Source: Amoebophrya sp. A120 | Taxonomy: Eukaryota > Sar > Dinophyceae > Syndiniales > Amoebophryaceae | Length of the DNA: 33,361 nucleotides | Direction of reading: 5' to 3' | NCBI GenBank assembly: GCA_905178155.1 | Contig: CAJINV010000026.1 | Span: forward strand, 168,883-202,243 | Shown: positions 20,094 to 32,000 of the stretch, piece after piece | Layout of the letters: the number at the start of each line of letters is the position of its first letter | Numbering within the stretch: position 1 is the stretch's first letter | Position numbers and translations under genes: made by a program | The notes under the pieces: generated by a model | The model's input: the letters and a program-made list of their open reading frames with translations, nothing else | Told to the model about the DNA's origin: nothing | Database searches by the model: none

Positions 20094-21255
20094 TATGGCG
20101 ATGGCAGAAACTTTTTGCTTCAAAACTTTTTTTTTTTTGGGCATGCAATTCACCCATCATGAGAACTAGACACCTGCTGGGCGGTGAATATTCCGCGCAT
20201 GAACAGGACGGCATTTCGTGTAGGCTGAGCTAGCTAGTCTAAATGCAGGGACAGGGTCGGCCTGCCTATCGGCTGCGTCACGGATTCGTCCTGAGCGCTT
20301 TGACCTCCAGATGCGTGACAGGTAAGTCCCCCGCCGCGGCCTTGGCGTGTCGAGAAGTAGTTCATGATATGGCAGCGCAATTCTGACTGTTCGCACAAGG
20401 GCGGCAGTCTCAAACGAGCATGGCCACGGGACCTGGCGCCCTATAGCTTCCAAAATACTCTGTGAGCCACTGATAGTGTAGGCGCACAGAGCCAATAAAG
20501 TCGCCCGCTTTATTCCGGGCCCGACTGTGTAACACCCGTCCTTGCCGGGTTCGCGTGATCATTTTTCCTGACATTGCTTTTGAAAAGCTGCAAACTTGCG
20601 GAAGAAAAAAGGGGGCTCGGCCCCCCCCTTGAGGGGGGGGTTTGGGGGACCCCCCTTCGTGGAGATACTAAGGGGGAGCACCCTTCTGCGAAGACCCAAA
20701 AGGGGGGGGGGGTTTGGGGAAGGGCCTGGGGGTACCCCTTGAGGGTTTTTGCTTGCTTCCGAAGACGCAAGATTCTTTTGCTCTTTGTAAAACAACCAGG
20801 GCTGAAAAGCGCTGGCCCGAGCCCAAGACCCGAAGTCGTGGCGTATCCGCGGCGCCTATGTCATTGGGGCCGTCGCGCTTAGCTTTGAATTGTTTGACAA
20901 CCGGACGTGGCCACCTGTTTTGCCTACCGGGGCAAGGGCCAGCTGTTTGCCACGAGCCGCGGCACAGACGGCCTCGGCTTGGCTGCGTAATTCTTTTATC
21001 CGACCAGCGCCATTCCATACTGTGTCTGTCCGGCTCCTGCGCCTGCCGTCACGGACCGGACCCGGGACGCAACCGGCGGCAAGGTCCGTCCTGTTCCTGC
21101 ATGCAGACCAGCAAATTTGACATGGGCATAAAGCCGCAGCGCGCACGCGTGAGATAGTCGCAGCTGAGACGATATCTACTTTTCGCGCTGGGTGATGCGC
21201 ATGGCGAAAAAAAAAAAAGTTTTGCAGGAAAAAGTTTCTGCCACTGCCATAACCC
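20094..21255. mobile_element. 1.15-kb element with about 63-bp TIRs
   Basis: The left end starts GTATGGCGATGGCAGAAACT and the right end, read inward on the minus strand, starts GTTATGGCAGTGGCAGAAAC. Similarity extends about 63 bp through a T-run to CACCC. It lies between two copies of a roughly 75-bp exon segment (about 20011-20088 and 21253-21329). The interior includes the G/C-run block 20608-20760. It contains short ORFs on both strands, none recognisable as a transposase. Confidence 0.65.
20608..20760. repeat. Homopolymeric G/C-run hairpin cluster
   Basis: Runs of 7-12 G or C alternate with CCTTGAGG- and TTCG-like turns, including GGGGGCTCGGCCCCCCCCTT and CTTGAGGGGGGGGTTTGG. It can form several hairpins and G-quadruplexes. 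Translated, it gives PPSRG-type low complexity, so I treat it as structural, not coding. Confidence 0.8.
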
Positions 21256-21618
21256 CCCAGCGTAGTACCCAGTTTGCACGTCGTCCAACGCCTGCGGCTT
21301 GCGCTTCTTGCGGGAAGCCTCGTCCAGAAATTCCCAAGTCTGAAAGGCCTGGTCCGCCAGTATGGCCAGCCTTCTTGCAGCCTGTTCCGGGGATCGCACA
21401 CACCTGCCCAGCATTTGCACAACCCGCACGGCAGCCCGGGAGAGATCACTGTCCGGGAGGTTGCGGCCGGTTACGGAAGAAAGGTCCATCCACGGGACCT
21501 GGCACAGGACGACGGCGGCGAGGTTTTCCGGGGGGTTCCATCCGTTCTTCACTGTTAATACACTGCAGGCAGCATATCGCGTTCTCAACTCCAGACGTAC
21601 GGCATATCGCGTTCTCAA
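21256..21618 (-). CDS. Chimeric ORF: unknown domain fused to a fragment of the SLC44-like tail
   Basis: A single open frame. The first part (NLAAVVLCQVPWMDLSSVTG, LSRAAVRVVQMLGRCV, PEQAARRLAILADQAF) looks like an amphipathic helical domain I cannot identify. It then runs directly into LDEASRKKRKPQALDDVQTG, the exon that in the full gene follows an F6 introner. The junction falls exactly at that exon's 5' edge. The frame then meets the end of the 1.15-kb TIR element. It may be exon 1 of a rearranged paralogue or a chance fusion. Upstream, 21560-21640 has two copies of GCATATCGCGTTCTCAACT. Confidence 0.35.
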
Positions 21619-21871
21619 CTGTTAATACACTCTCAACCTGTGGTCTGCGGTAGCGGTCATCCGCGCCAACTTCGATCCCGGCGGAGACCCAAGGGACCGC
21701 TTGCATGGCCAATCAATGTCTGAAAAACCCTGGCCGAACGAAAAGAAGAGAGCGGCTTGCTCGCGGGAACTTTCGCTTCAGCGTCATATTTGAGGCGTGT
21801 GTGTGTGAGTGTGTGCGCAGCTGCGGCATCTCGCTGCTCAAGATTGCGCAGCGACAAGCTCTATATGCAAA

Positions 21872-21957
21872 CTCTCTCTCTCTTCTTTTCTCCTTTTTTC
21901 TCTCTTTTTCTTTTTCTCTCTTTTTCTCTTTTTTTCTCTTTTTCTCTCTTTTTTTTT
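21872..21957 (+). repeat. 86-nt pure polypyrimidine tract
   Basis: Uninterrupted C/T from 21872 to 21957, followed by AG|TGTG. It could be an expanded pyrimidine tract of a plus-strand acceptor or simple-sequence DNA able to form a triplex. 21700-22000 otherwise shows no gene. Confidence 0.9.
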
Positions 21958-22002
21958 AGTGTGTTCTATTTTTCCTATAGCTCCTTCTTGCCGAGCCAGA
22001 TC

Positions 22003-22132
22003 CAGAACGCCGAAATTGATGTGTACGAAAAAAACAACACATTTCGTCCAGATCCTATGCATTGCAAATACCGATCCGGGTCTGGAAGGATGGAACTTGT
22101 CATGGTACCTTTGGATTCGTTTTAAAATGTGT
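22003..22132. other. Mosaic fragment: truncated plus exon joined to half an F1 introner
   Basis: 22003-22040 repeats the plus-strand terminal exon up to AACAACACA. It then switches to a copy of 26186-26272 (exon edge TTTCGTCCAG plus the left half of an F1 introner), identical as far as I can read. At 22133 it switches again to a different F1 end. Confidence 0.75.
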
Positions 22133-22385
22133 ATTACTGCAGATATGTCTGGCTCTGGAAAAGTCGGGGCTTGTCATGCACATTTTGCATGAGCCCTCAG
22201 GTCTGTGATGCTGGTGCTAGCATCACAAATTTTCTGAGAGCTTCTTCATGCTAATTACGCATGACAAATGCCCTCTCCACGTGCCACGAGCTGACTCCTC
22301 TTGCTGCTCATGCAACACAGATATTTTTAGAATCCGCAGACACCATTACAAGTTCCACTCATCCAGACCCAGACATTTTTGCATT
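22133..22385. mobile_element. F1 introner, truncated at one end
   Basis: The left outer TIR is altered (TTACTGCAGATATGTCTGGC); the right end is intact (CATTTTTGCATTTGATA). It is followed by GACGTCC, as in the copy at 29811-30064. Confidence 0.75.
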
Positions 22386-22745
22386 TGATAGACGTCCTCC
22401 CCCGACAAAAGAACTCGGGGATTTTTTACGCATTGGTGATTGCTCATATCGCACGAAAAAACTGTTTCACTGTGAACTTGTGATGCATAAAATGGAACAC
22501 AGACGCATTTGTCTTACTACACATGCAAGACAATGGATTTCTAGCTGTGTTTTCCCTTAGGATCCCCGCATGACAGATTTTCAGTGTCATGCGTGTCAAA
22601 CTTGTGATGCAGATTTCGCACAACCACCACAGTGAGCCAGTTTTTTCGTGGGATAGCTCATGTCAAGAGTGTGGTCCCAATAGCACCAATCGCACCCGAT
22701 GCCGTTCGAAAGGACAGCAGAATAATAGTTACAGCGATACGCGCC
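22386..22745 (-). pseudogene. Duplicated fragment of the cysteine-rich region of the SLC44-like gene
   Basis: Exon parts at 22743-22662 and 22447-22391 encode GAYRCNYYSAVLSNGIGCDW, CYWDHTLDMS and NHQCVKNPRVLLSGEDV. They are nearly identical to 30421-30336 and 30121-30070 of the full gene and include the same F4 introner at the same site. The 5' edge abuts the plus-strand terminal exon exactly at its acceptor, so the fragment is isolated from any transporter body. Confidence 0.8.
22448..22655. mobile_element. F4 introner (copy of the 30122-30329 element)
   Basis: Duplication GCTCAT at 22442-22447 and 22656-22661, the same target as in the full gene. It was therefore inherited by duplication, not inserted anew. 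Confidence 0.9.
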
Positions 22746-22747
22746 AG

Positions 22748-22813
22748 AACGCCGAAATCGATGTGTACGAAAAAAACAACACAGGGCATGATGAAAACGA
22801 ATGTACATACTGA
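22748..22813 (+). CDS. 3'-terminal exon of a plus-strand gene, duplicate copy 2 (partial)
   Basis: Encodes the same 22-codon C-terminus as 19331-19396, with silent differences. The stop is followed by 285 bp of AT-rich DNA also shared with copy 1 (GACTGCCCTCTTCT, AACAAATGAATGCTG). It converges on the stop of the SLC44-like gene at 23099. Nothing coding lies upstream on this strand, so the rest of the gene is missing. Confidence 0.5.
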   Translation, partial: NAEIDVYEKNNTGHDENECTY

Positions 22814-23098
22814 ATGACTGCCCTCTTCTTGTAAGTATTACTTATTACTACGACTCTGGTTCGTTCCTCTTCGTTTGAAGAAAAATACGGTTTGTGAGGA
22901 TGAAATGTGGCCGCGGAAACATACGGTTTGTGAATTTATGGAATTGCGATAAATAAAAGGAAAACGAATAACAAATGAATGCTGCAATTGAGAAAAAGAA
23001 AACTAAACCTGTACATAATCCATCAAAACGTCCGCATGTTCTGCAAGCGGAAGTTGTAGTTCATCCAACCGTGACGTTGATCAAAAGGTCACAGCCGC

Positions 23099-26000
23099 TC
23101 AAATGTGCTCCGGCTCCTGCGGCGCGTCATGCTCCGGCTCTTCCGCCGCGTAGGTCTCCAGGTCGTAAGTATCAACTGCAAAAGTGTCGGGGTCTGGGAG
23201 AGTCGGGGCTTGTCATGCACATTTGCATGACCCGTGAGGTCTGTGATGCTGGTGCTAGCATCACAGATTTTTTGAGAGCTTCTTGATGCTAGTTACGCAT
23301 GAGAAATGCCCTCTCCGCGTGCCAAGAACTGACTCCTCTTGCTGCACATGCAACACAGATCTTTTTAGAATCCGCAGACAGCAGTACAAGTTCCACTCTT
23401 CCAGACCCAGACATGTTCCCCCTGCATAATAAGACGCGTCCTGCATCTTTTTCAGCCTCCGCCCGGCATTGTCGGCTGACCGAGAGGACTTCTGTATCAA
23501 CTGTAAAAATGTCTGGGTCTGGAAGAATGTGAACTTGTCATGCAGGTTTTCTATGACCCTTGAGGTGTGGAATGCGGGACCTAGCATGACAGAGGCTGTG
23601 AGGTCTCTTTCATGCCTATTCTGCATGAGAAACTGCCTTTAAACTTGTTCAAAAGTGGACCTCTTTTGGTAATCATGCAACACAGATTTTTGCATGATTC
23701 GGATTTAGCATGACAAGTTGCAATCTTCCAGACCCAGACATTTTTGCAATCCATATTCTGCCGCCCCGCCCGATAGCTGCGGGTACCCGCGGGTACCTTG
23801 GCAGCGTCGTAGCTGTGTTGATGTTTTTTGTTTATCACGCATGACCAGTATCTTAAGCTTAACAGACGGAATTTCGATTTTCTCATGCTCGAACGACATA
23901 TTTGTACATCATGTCAGATTGTTGACATTGACTGTAGCGGACTCCTATATATACCTGTTCTCGTACCCCCCAGCGTAGTACCCGGTTTGCACGTCATCCA
24001 ACGCCTGCGGCTATCAAATGCAAATATGTCTGGTGTTTTGTCTGGAAACAAGACCTTGATACAGCACGGGGAAGAGAACGACTTCAACTTTTTGAAGAAA
24101 CAAAAGTAAAAGAGAACTACGCTGATGCACTATGTAGAGAGAGACTAAAAGCATGCTATGATGTCCACCGGTGGAACTAACTACTGCTACTTATACTGTC
24201 ATGTCTGGGTCTGGAAGAATGCAATATGTCATGCAGATTTTCCATGACCCATGAGGTCTGAAATGCGGGGCCTAGTATGACAAAGTCTGCCAGGTCTCTG
24301 TCATGCCTATCCTGCATGAGAAATCCCCTCCCAACTTGGTCGAAAGTGGACAGCTTTTGGCACTGATGCAACACAGATTTTGGCATGATTCAGATTGAGC
24401 ATCACAACTTACTGTGGTCTTCCAGACCCAGACATATTTGCAATGCATAGCGGCTTGCGCTTCTTGCGGGAAGCCTCGTCCAGAGAGGTTATAACCCGCT
24501 CAGGTGTTACAATCTCAAACGTTACAATAGAATCTGGAATTTGTGTTGCAAGAAGTGCATGACCTACCCTACTCCCACAGGATTGCGCATGACAAGTTCT
24601 GGAGTCCCAATCCGCACTACAATCTGGCGAAATTTGTATTGCAAATAGTGGAACGCTGTCCGAGTCTGTCATGTTGGTCATGCAAGACAAATCTCAGATT
24701 CTATTGTAACGTTTGAGATTGTAACACCTGAGCAGGTTATAGAGGTGCGTCCGCGTTTCTGAGATCCAGATCTGTTTCCACGACCTTGCGCGTCGTAGGA
24801 AGATGAACCGTAGCCTGCGTAGTGGTCGTCGGCGTAAGATGAACCGTGGTTATAATTCCAATCGTCGTCATGCCAGTCGTCATCCCCTCCACCAACTTCA
24901 ATCTCCGCCATTTCAATTGCCTCCCCTTCCGCGTCGTGAAATTTGTGGTCTGGCGACGCCGTTGTAGAAGAATTATTTGTCGGGTCAGCAAATGTTGATC
25001 CCATCGGCTTCGGCAGGTTGTTTTTCATGTTTTCGTTCGCAGCTTTCATGTCGTAGGACACCAAGTCATTGGTCGTCATGATGCCCTCCCCGGTGGCGCC
25101 CGGGGCGTCCGCGGGCCCGAGGATATCGAATGCAAATATGTCTGGGTCTGGAAACTTGTGATGCTAAAATGTGCATGATGAAAGCACTTCCTCATGCAGG
25201 AAAGCATGACAAGCTTGCAGAACGCTTTCTCGTACGAACTCCGCATGAGAAACTGCGTTTCTGTCTGACATGAGACGAGGCTGCCACTTTATTTGTTGGT
25301 CATCATGCAATACAGATTTCACAGGAATGTAAGAACAGCATTACAAGTTCCAACTTTCCAGACCCAGACATATTTGCAATGCATAGAGGAGACCCTTGAC
25401 GGATTTGCGCTGGTCTCGTCCCGCCTCCTTGCCCTCGGACCGGAGAAGGGCGTCGTATCGTGTGTAAAAACCACAGGGCCCAGGAGCACACCAGAGTAAT
25501 CTTCAAGATAGGACGTTTGCTACATAAATCAGCAGGCTTTGGCTGTTGCGCATAACAAGTTCTTTGGGTACACTCTGGTGTAGTTGTAGTGGTCGTGTTT
25601 GGCTAGTACATTAAAGCCGCATCACAAAATAGAATCTAGCTGCTCCCTATCCTGATTAGAGCAGGACAAAGTTCTTGTACCAAGCAGCATGGGAAAGTGC
25701 TGCTCATGAAATTGCGTGCATGAGAAACATTTTAGGCATGCAGATTTGCATGACATCTAACTCTGGGCAGGTCGTGTGGGCCCCGGTTTTTCCTCAGGAT
25801 ACGTGGCAGTACAAAATCGCGTTGGTACTGTAAACGATCAGCATCTGCACAAACTGGAAGATGACGGCACAGGCACAGCCGACAAAGATTCCGGTAATAT
25901 CAAATGCAGAAATGTCTGGGTCTGGAAACTTGTGATGGTGCAAGTCAGTGATCAATAAGTGAACTGTAATGCGCAGCCGAGCATGACAAGTTTTTTTCGT

Positions 26001-29000
26001 GCTTCTGTGCCGCCAATTCCGCATGAGAAACTGCGTTTTTGCATGACACGCGAGAGAGGCTGTTCGTGGCCACGCAATACAGATTGCAGAGTCATGCCAG
26101 ACTAGCATGTCAAATCTGGCAATCTTCCAGACCCAGACATATTTGCCTTTGATATGTAAACAAACCGTGCAAAACGTTGTTTTCGTCCAGATCCTATGCA
26201 TTGCAAATACCGATCCGGGTCTGGAAGGATGGAACTTGTCATGGTACCTTTGGATTCGTTTTAAAATGTGTATTGCATGAACAGCAAAAGACATCCAGTT
26301 TTTTGCTACGCGGAGAGGGCATTTCTCGTGCGGTATGGGCATCAGAAAGTCCTCGCAGAGTCTGTGATGCTACGGCTTGCATCACAGACATCATCGGGCA
26401 GGCAAAATCTGCATAACAAACTCCAGCAAGCTTCCAGACCCAGACGTATTTGCATTTGATAAATCCTTGATGGCATTCCAGTCGGCGATATCAAATGTAA
26501 AAATGTCTGGGTCTGGAAGATTGCAACTTGTGATGCTGTCTCTACATTCTAAAAAAATCTGTATTGCATGAGTAGCAAACGGAATGCAATTTTTGCTACG
26601 CTGAGAAGACATTTGTCATGCGGAATAGGCATCAAGAAGCCCTCAAAAAATCTGTATTGCTAGGGTATGCATCACAGACATCATGGCTCATGCAAAACGT
26701 GCATGACAAGTGTCAGAATCTTCCAGACCCAGACATTTTTACATTTGATACGCGATCAGGATGAGCAGGATCAAGCCGAAGATGGGCCCAAAGCCGAGGC
26801 CGATCACGAACATTATCGCAAGAAAAAACTGTTTCACTGTGAACTTGTGATGCAGAAAATGGAGCACAAAACTATTTGTCTTGCTACACCTGCATAGAGC
26901 ATTGGAGTTTCAACCGTGTTTTCCCTTTTGGAATCGCGCATGGCAAATTTTCTGTGTCATGTGTATACAAACTTGTGATGCGGTTCTTGCAAAATCATCA
27001 CAGTGGAACAGTTTTTTCTTGCGATAAACATCCACATAAGGATGATGAGAACGAAGAGAACAAACACGCTCACGTCAAAATTGTCGTTTCCGAAGACGCC
27101 CTGTTCGATTTGGTTATCCATGTAGACCCAAGCCATCATGCCCTATCAAACGCAAAAATGTCTGGGTCTGGAAGATTGCGAGATTTGTCATGCTTGTCTG
27201 GCATGACCAAAAAGTTTGTGATGCGTGTCCAAGGAGGGACCCTTTTGCCTGTCATGCTTGTCATGCGAAAAACGCAACACAAAGAAGCGCAGATATTTAT
27301 CATGCTTGCCTGTGCATTACAGAGCATTCACTGTTCCCAACGCAGCATTACAAGTTTCCAGACCCAGACATATTTGCAATCCATATGCCCATGCCGGTCG
27401 CAACCAGCACCCGGTGCACCGTAAAAGTGGACGTCAGTGCGTAGTCCTGCACGGCTAAACCCAGCACGCCCTGGTTGCTATCGTCCTGAAACAGGTTAAA
27501 CACTTTCATCGCCGTGGCGCAAATCGGGCCGGAGTGAATCGTATGAACTGCAAAAGTATCGTACTCGCATAAATGCATTACAGATTTCCTCAGCATGAGA
27601 AAAAAGATTTGTAATGCGGGTTTACCTTGACAAAAAGATTTGTAATGCATGATTGCAATACGAGTACTATACTTTTGCACAGGATAAATCGTGTGACCGA
27701 CGACCAAGTACTTGGTGAAGGGTTCGACGAGACACTTGATTCCCATCCAGAGCTATCAAATGTAAAAGTGTCTGGGTCTGGAAGGTTGGAAGACTTGTCA
27801 TGCAGGTTTTCCATGACGCTTGAGGTCTGTAATACATGACCCAGCATGACAGCTTCTTCTCGACCTCTATCATGCCTCGTCTGCATGAGAAAGTCCCTCT
27901 CAGCTTGGTCAAAAGAGGAGAGCTTTTGGTAATCATGCAACACAGATTCTTGCACTATCGAGAATTAGCATGACAGGTTGCATTCTTCCAGACCCAGACA
28001 TTTTTACAATCCATAAGAGCGCGAAGCACAACAAGTCCGTGCAGCAAAACCCGAAATTCCAACAACAGCAAAGAATCGGGTTTGCGGCCACGTTCTCCGC
28101 CCGCCGGCGGATCTCGTACGTCAACGAAACAATGATGGACGCGAACATGTTAACCCCGGCAGAGGTCGTGTACGCCATGGAAAACCCGACGGCTCCGGGG
28201 TTGCGAATCGCCGGTGTGTTTCCGTACAGCTTTGCTGCGGTTCCCGAGTGGAAGGTCCAGTTGGCGACGCCGGTTGTGCAAATGATGAGAATCACCTGGC
28301 GCAGAAAGATTACCAGCGGAAAGAAGACGAGCCAGAGCATGGTCTGACAGAAAACACTCGCGCTCGTTGTCTTCAGCTCACACAGGCTGGCGCTGTTGTT
28401 TGTGGGGTTCGCGTGCCGAATAAGCGTTCCAGTATACCGCCACTCCACCCAATTTCCGGACTCGATGAACCCAACGAGCCAAAAGGCGAGAAAACCGCCG
28501 AAAACCAAAAACTGCAGCATGGAAAACAATATCACGTCTTTGGCTTTGTTCAGACACGACATGGCCTTGCTCGCACTGTCGGCCGCTTCGGAGACTTGCT
28601 TGAAGTAAAGAATGGTCACCACGGTGACTACCACAGCGGGAATCATATCAAATGCAAATATCGATCTGGGTCTGAAAGATTGCAGGAGTTTGTCATGTAT
28701 CTACTTCTGGATCACGCAACTGGTCCCTCGTGCTGCACGCAAAAGCATCACAGGATTTGCGCACGCCTCCTGATGTCTATCCCACATGAGAAATCCCCTA
28801 TTTGCGTAGCAAGAAATGGGAAGCTTTTGGTGCTTCTGCAATACAGATTTTTGTCTAGTCCAGACTTAGCATGACAAGTTCCAATTCTTCCAAACCCAGA
28901 CAGATTTCCAACTGATAAATCAGCAGGTACCATAAATGTTTCGGGTCGACGCAGAATAGCGCAATCATGGCGATCACACCCAGGGCGATGGTGCCAAAAA

Positions 29001-32000
29001 TCATCACCTTCGGGGCGTAGTAAAGCGCCAACAGCCACAAAACCAGCAGCCAGGTGAAGGCGAGAAAAGAGATCAGCGGCACCTCCCACTGCTCCGCCAT
29101 CGTTTCCCACACCGTCTTCCGATCGTCGCTCGCGCTCAGTTATCCTGTGCAAAAGTATCGCACTCGTAGTAATCGCAATTATGCATTACAAATCGTTTTC
29201 CTAAGGTCAATCAGCATGAGAAATTTCATTTGTAATGTTTCGCAAATTTGTAATGCGAGTTCTACTAGTACGATACTTTTGCACCGCATATCAGCCGCCG
29301 CCGCAAGTGCCGCGCTTCTTGCAGCAGCCGCTTCGCCTGCAGCCGTTTTTGCAAGTGCCGCTCTTCCAGTTCCGCCCGCTGTTGTAGTTCTTCCTCCCCG
29401 TACGAACTAGGCAGGAACTTGAAATCTTCATGGCTTTCGAGTTCGTGCTATGCATTGCAAATATGTCTGGGAGGTCTGGAATAAACTTGTAATGCTGAGT
29501 TGCGTAGCATGAGGAGGCCAAGAATGATGGCCCAGAATGACAAGTTTCCGAGCTTCTAGGTGTAGTTGCCTACACTGCATGACAAACTGCGTTTCAGCAT
29601 CACAGAAAAATCGGCCTTTTGAGTAATCGGTGCATGACAGACTTGAGAGTCTTGCTAGCCGAGCGAGACAAATTTCGCATTCTTCCAGGAGACCGCCCAG
29701 ATCCATATTTGCAGTTGATACGTGCACTTGTTGCAGTAATTGGCGGATTCTCAAATGGCCTGCATCTCCGCGCTCCTGCAAATCGTCTTCCTCACCACCA
29801 GGAGCGACGTTATGCGTTGCAAATATGTCTGGGTCTGGAAACTTGTGATGCTAATTTATGAATTGCGGGGACACGGCAATAGGCAGCCACGCATGACAAG
29901 TTTCTGGGCTCCTATGTGTTTCGCTTTCCGCATGACAAACTACATTTTTGCATGACAGGCAAGAGGGTCTTTTGCTGCTCACGCATTACAGGTTCAAGAA
30001 TCATGTGAGACAAGCATGACAAACATCTGCATTCTTCCAGACCCAGACACTTTTGCATTTGATAGACGTCCTCCCCCGACAAAAGAACTCGGGGATTTTT
30101 TACGCATTGGTAATTGCTCATATCGCACGAAAAAACTGTTTCACTGTGAACTTGTGATGCATAAAATGAAACACAGAAGCATTTGTCTTGCTACACATGC
30201 AAGACAACGGATTTCTAGCTGTGTTTTCCCTTAGGATTCCCGTATGACAGATTTTCAGTGTCATGCGTAACAAACTTGTGATGCAGATTTCGCACAACCA
30301 CCACAGTGAACCAGTTTTTTCGTGGGATAGCTCATGTCGAGAGTGTAGTCCCACTGGCACCAATCGCACCCAATGCCGTTCGAAAGGACAGCAGCATAAT
30401 AATTACAGCGGTACGCGCCCATCGCACCTCCCCCGGGGCAGATGCAACCCGTCGACGGTGCTATGACAGTGCACAACTCCTCCTCCCCCTCATTTGTCGT
30501 GCGAAATCCCAACTCCAGTCGCTGCATTGTGGCACTGTGTGCATGACAAAAAATTCCGGAGGGGGCCAAAAAGTACTACATGATCAGGCACTACGTAGAT
30601 TTGTCCATGCATAGGCTCCACATGTGGTGCGCGGGTGTTTGTATTGCTGTTCATGTCATACATAGAAGTGGGAGGGGGAGTTGTGCCCTCTCATAGGTGC
30701 GACCGTGCTTGTAGAAGTCGAGGCTGAATCGGGAACGCATTGCATCGTAAGGAAAAATCCCCCCGCCCCATATCGAAAAGGAAATTTGTGATGCTGATTT
30801 GTGGCCACTGCGTACACAGCAAACGGCACTCCTGCGGCGCATTGTAAGTACAGCGAGTCTGTCACGCGTTTTCGCATATGCCAGACTTGCTTCTCATGCT
30901 CAGTTGCTAGCCGGATGCGTACCCGAGTGGGCGTAGAACATGCCGCCACGCTCTTGCTGCAATAGATGAAAGCTCCTTTGTGTACACAAATCCAGCAACA
31001 CAAATTGTCTTTTGAATATGGGGTAGGGGCTTTTTTCACGTTGATACATTGGTAAAGGTTAGGTGAGTTACTGCGTGTGTAGCCGATATTACAGCCTCCA
31101 CACCCGACTCCGTTCGTCAGCGTGCCGTAGACACTTCTGCACTATCAAATGCAAAAATGTCTGGGTCTGGAAGAATGCAACTTGTGATGCTGCATTAGCA
31201 TTTGGATGTCTAAAACTAAAATTAAAAGAATTGTGTTGCATGAGCAGCAAAAGGAGTCTAATTTTTGCTACGCGGTAGTAGTAGTAGTCACCATTTGACT
31301 CCTGGCGGGTCGGCGTTAGAACAGATTTAGCCTCTGCGAATACAGCCTGGGCGTTAGAACAGATTTAGCCTCTGCCAATACCACCTGGGCGCTAGAACAG
31401 GTTTAGCCTCTGCCAATGCCCCTAGGTGGATATCCGATCCACTTCCTAACTACCACCCGGCCGCAACCGCAATACCGCTATCGATTGCTTACGCGTATCT
31501 ACGGCCAGTGGGCGTGACGTGTGGCAGACCCATCTTACCATCCAAGCCCGCAAGCAAGGCGGAGCTTCGGAGTAGCCTTGAAGGGTTGGTCTTACAAACT
31601 TGTTCGCAATCATACTTCTGTGTACGCGCAGAGGGCATTTGTCATGCGGGATAGGCATCAAGAATCCCTGAAAAAAATTGTGACGCTAGGGCATGCATCA
31701 CAGACATCATGGCTTATGCAAACCGCGCATGACAAGTCTCAGAATCTTCCAGACCCAGATCGATTTTTGCATTTGATAGGCACACACTGCTAGTGAGCGG
31801 AGTTCCATTCGGACAGGTGCAGATACCATAACCGGGACTGCTAACGCATTGCATCGTGGCCTGACTCACTGCGTAGTTGGGATCGCAGTAGTCGCACCCG
31901 ATGCCGTTTGTCAGCGAGCCCATGCTGGTGTACATGCCGCAAAATGAGTTATCCTGAGTAAAAACGGGGCCCGCACACCAGAGTCAAGATGGGATGAAAT

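Noticed and set aside
20856-21449. 197-aa minus-strand ORF as a transposase gene
   Set aside because: It runs out of frame through the duplicated tail exon and the TIR. No catalytic motif or recognisable domain is visible.
27933-28646. 237-aa ORF taken as a complete gene
   Set aside because: Its two ends read into F1 introners (MSGSG-type residues). It is one internal exon of the SLC44-like gene.
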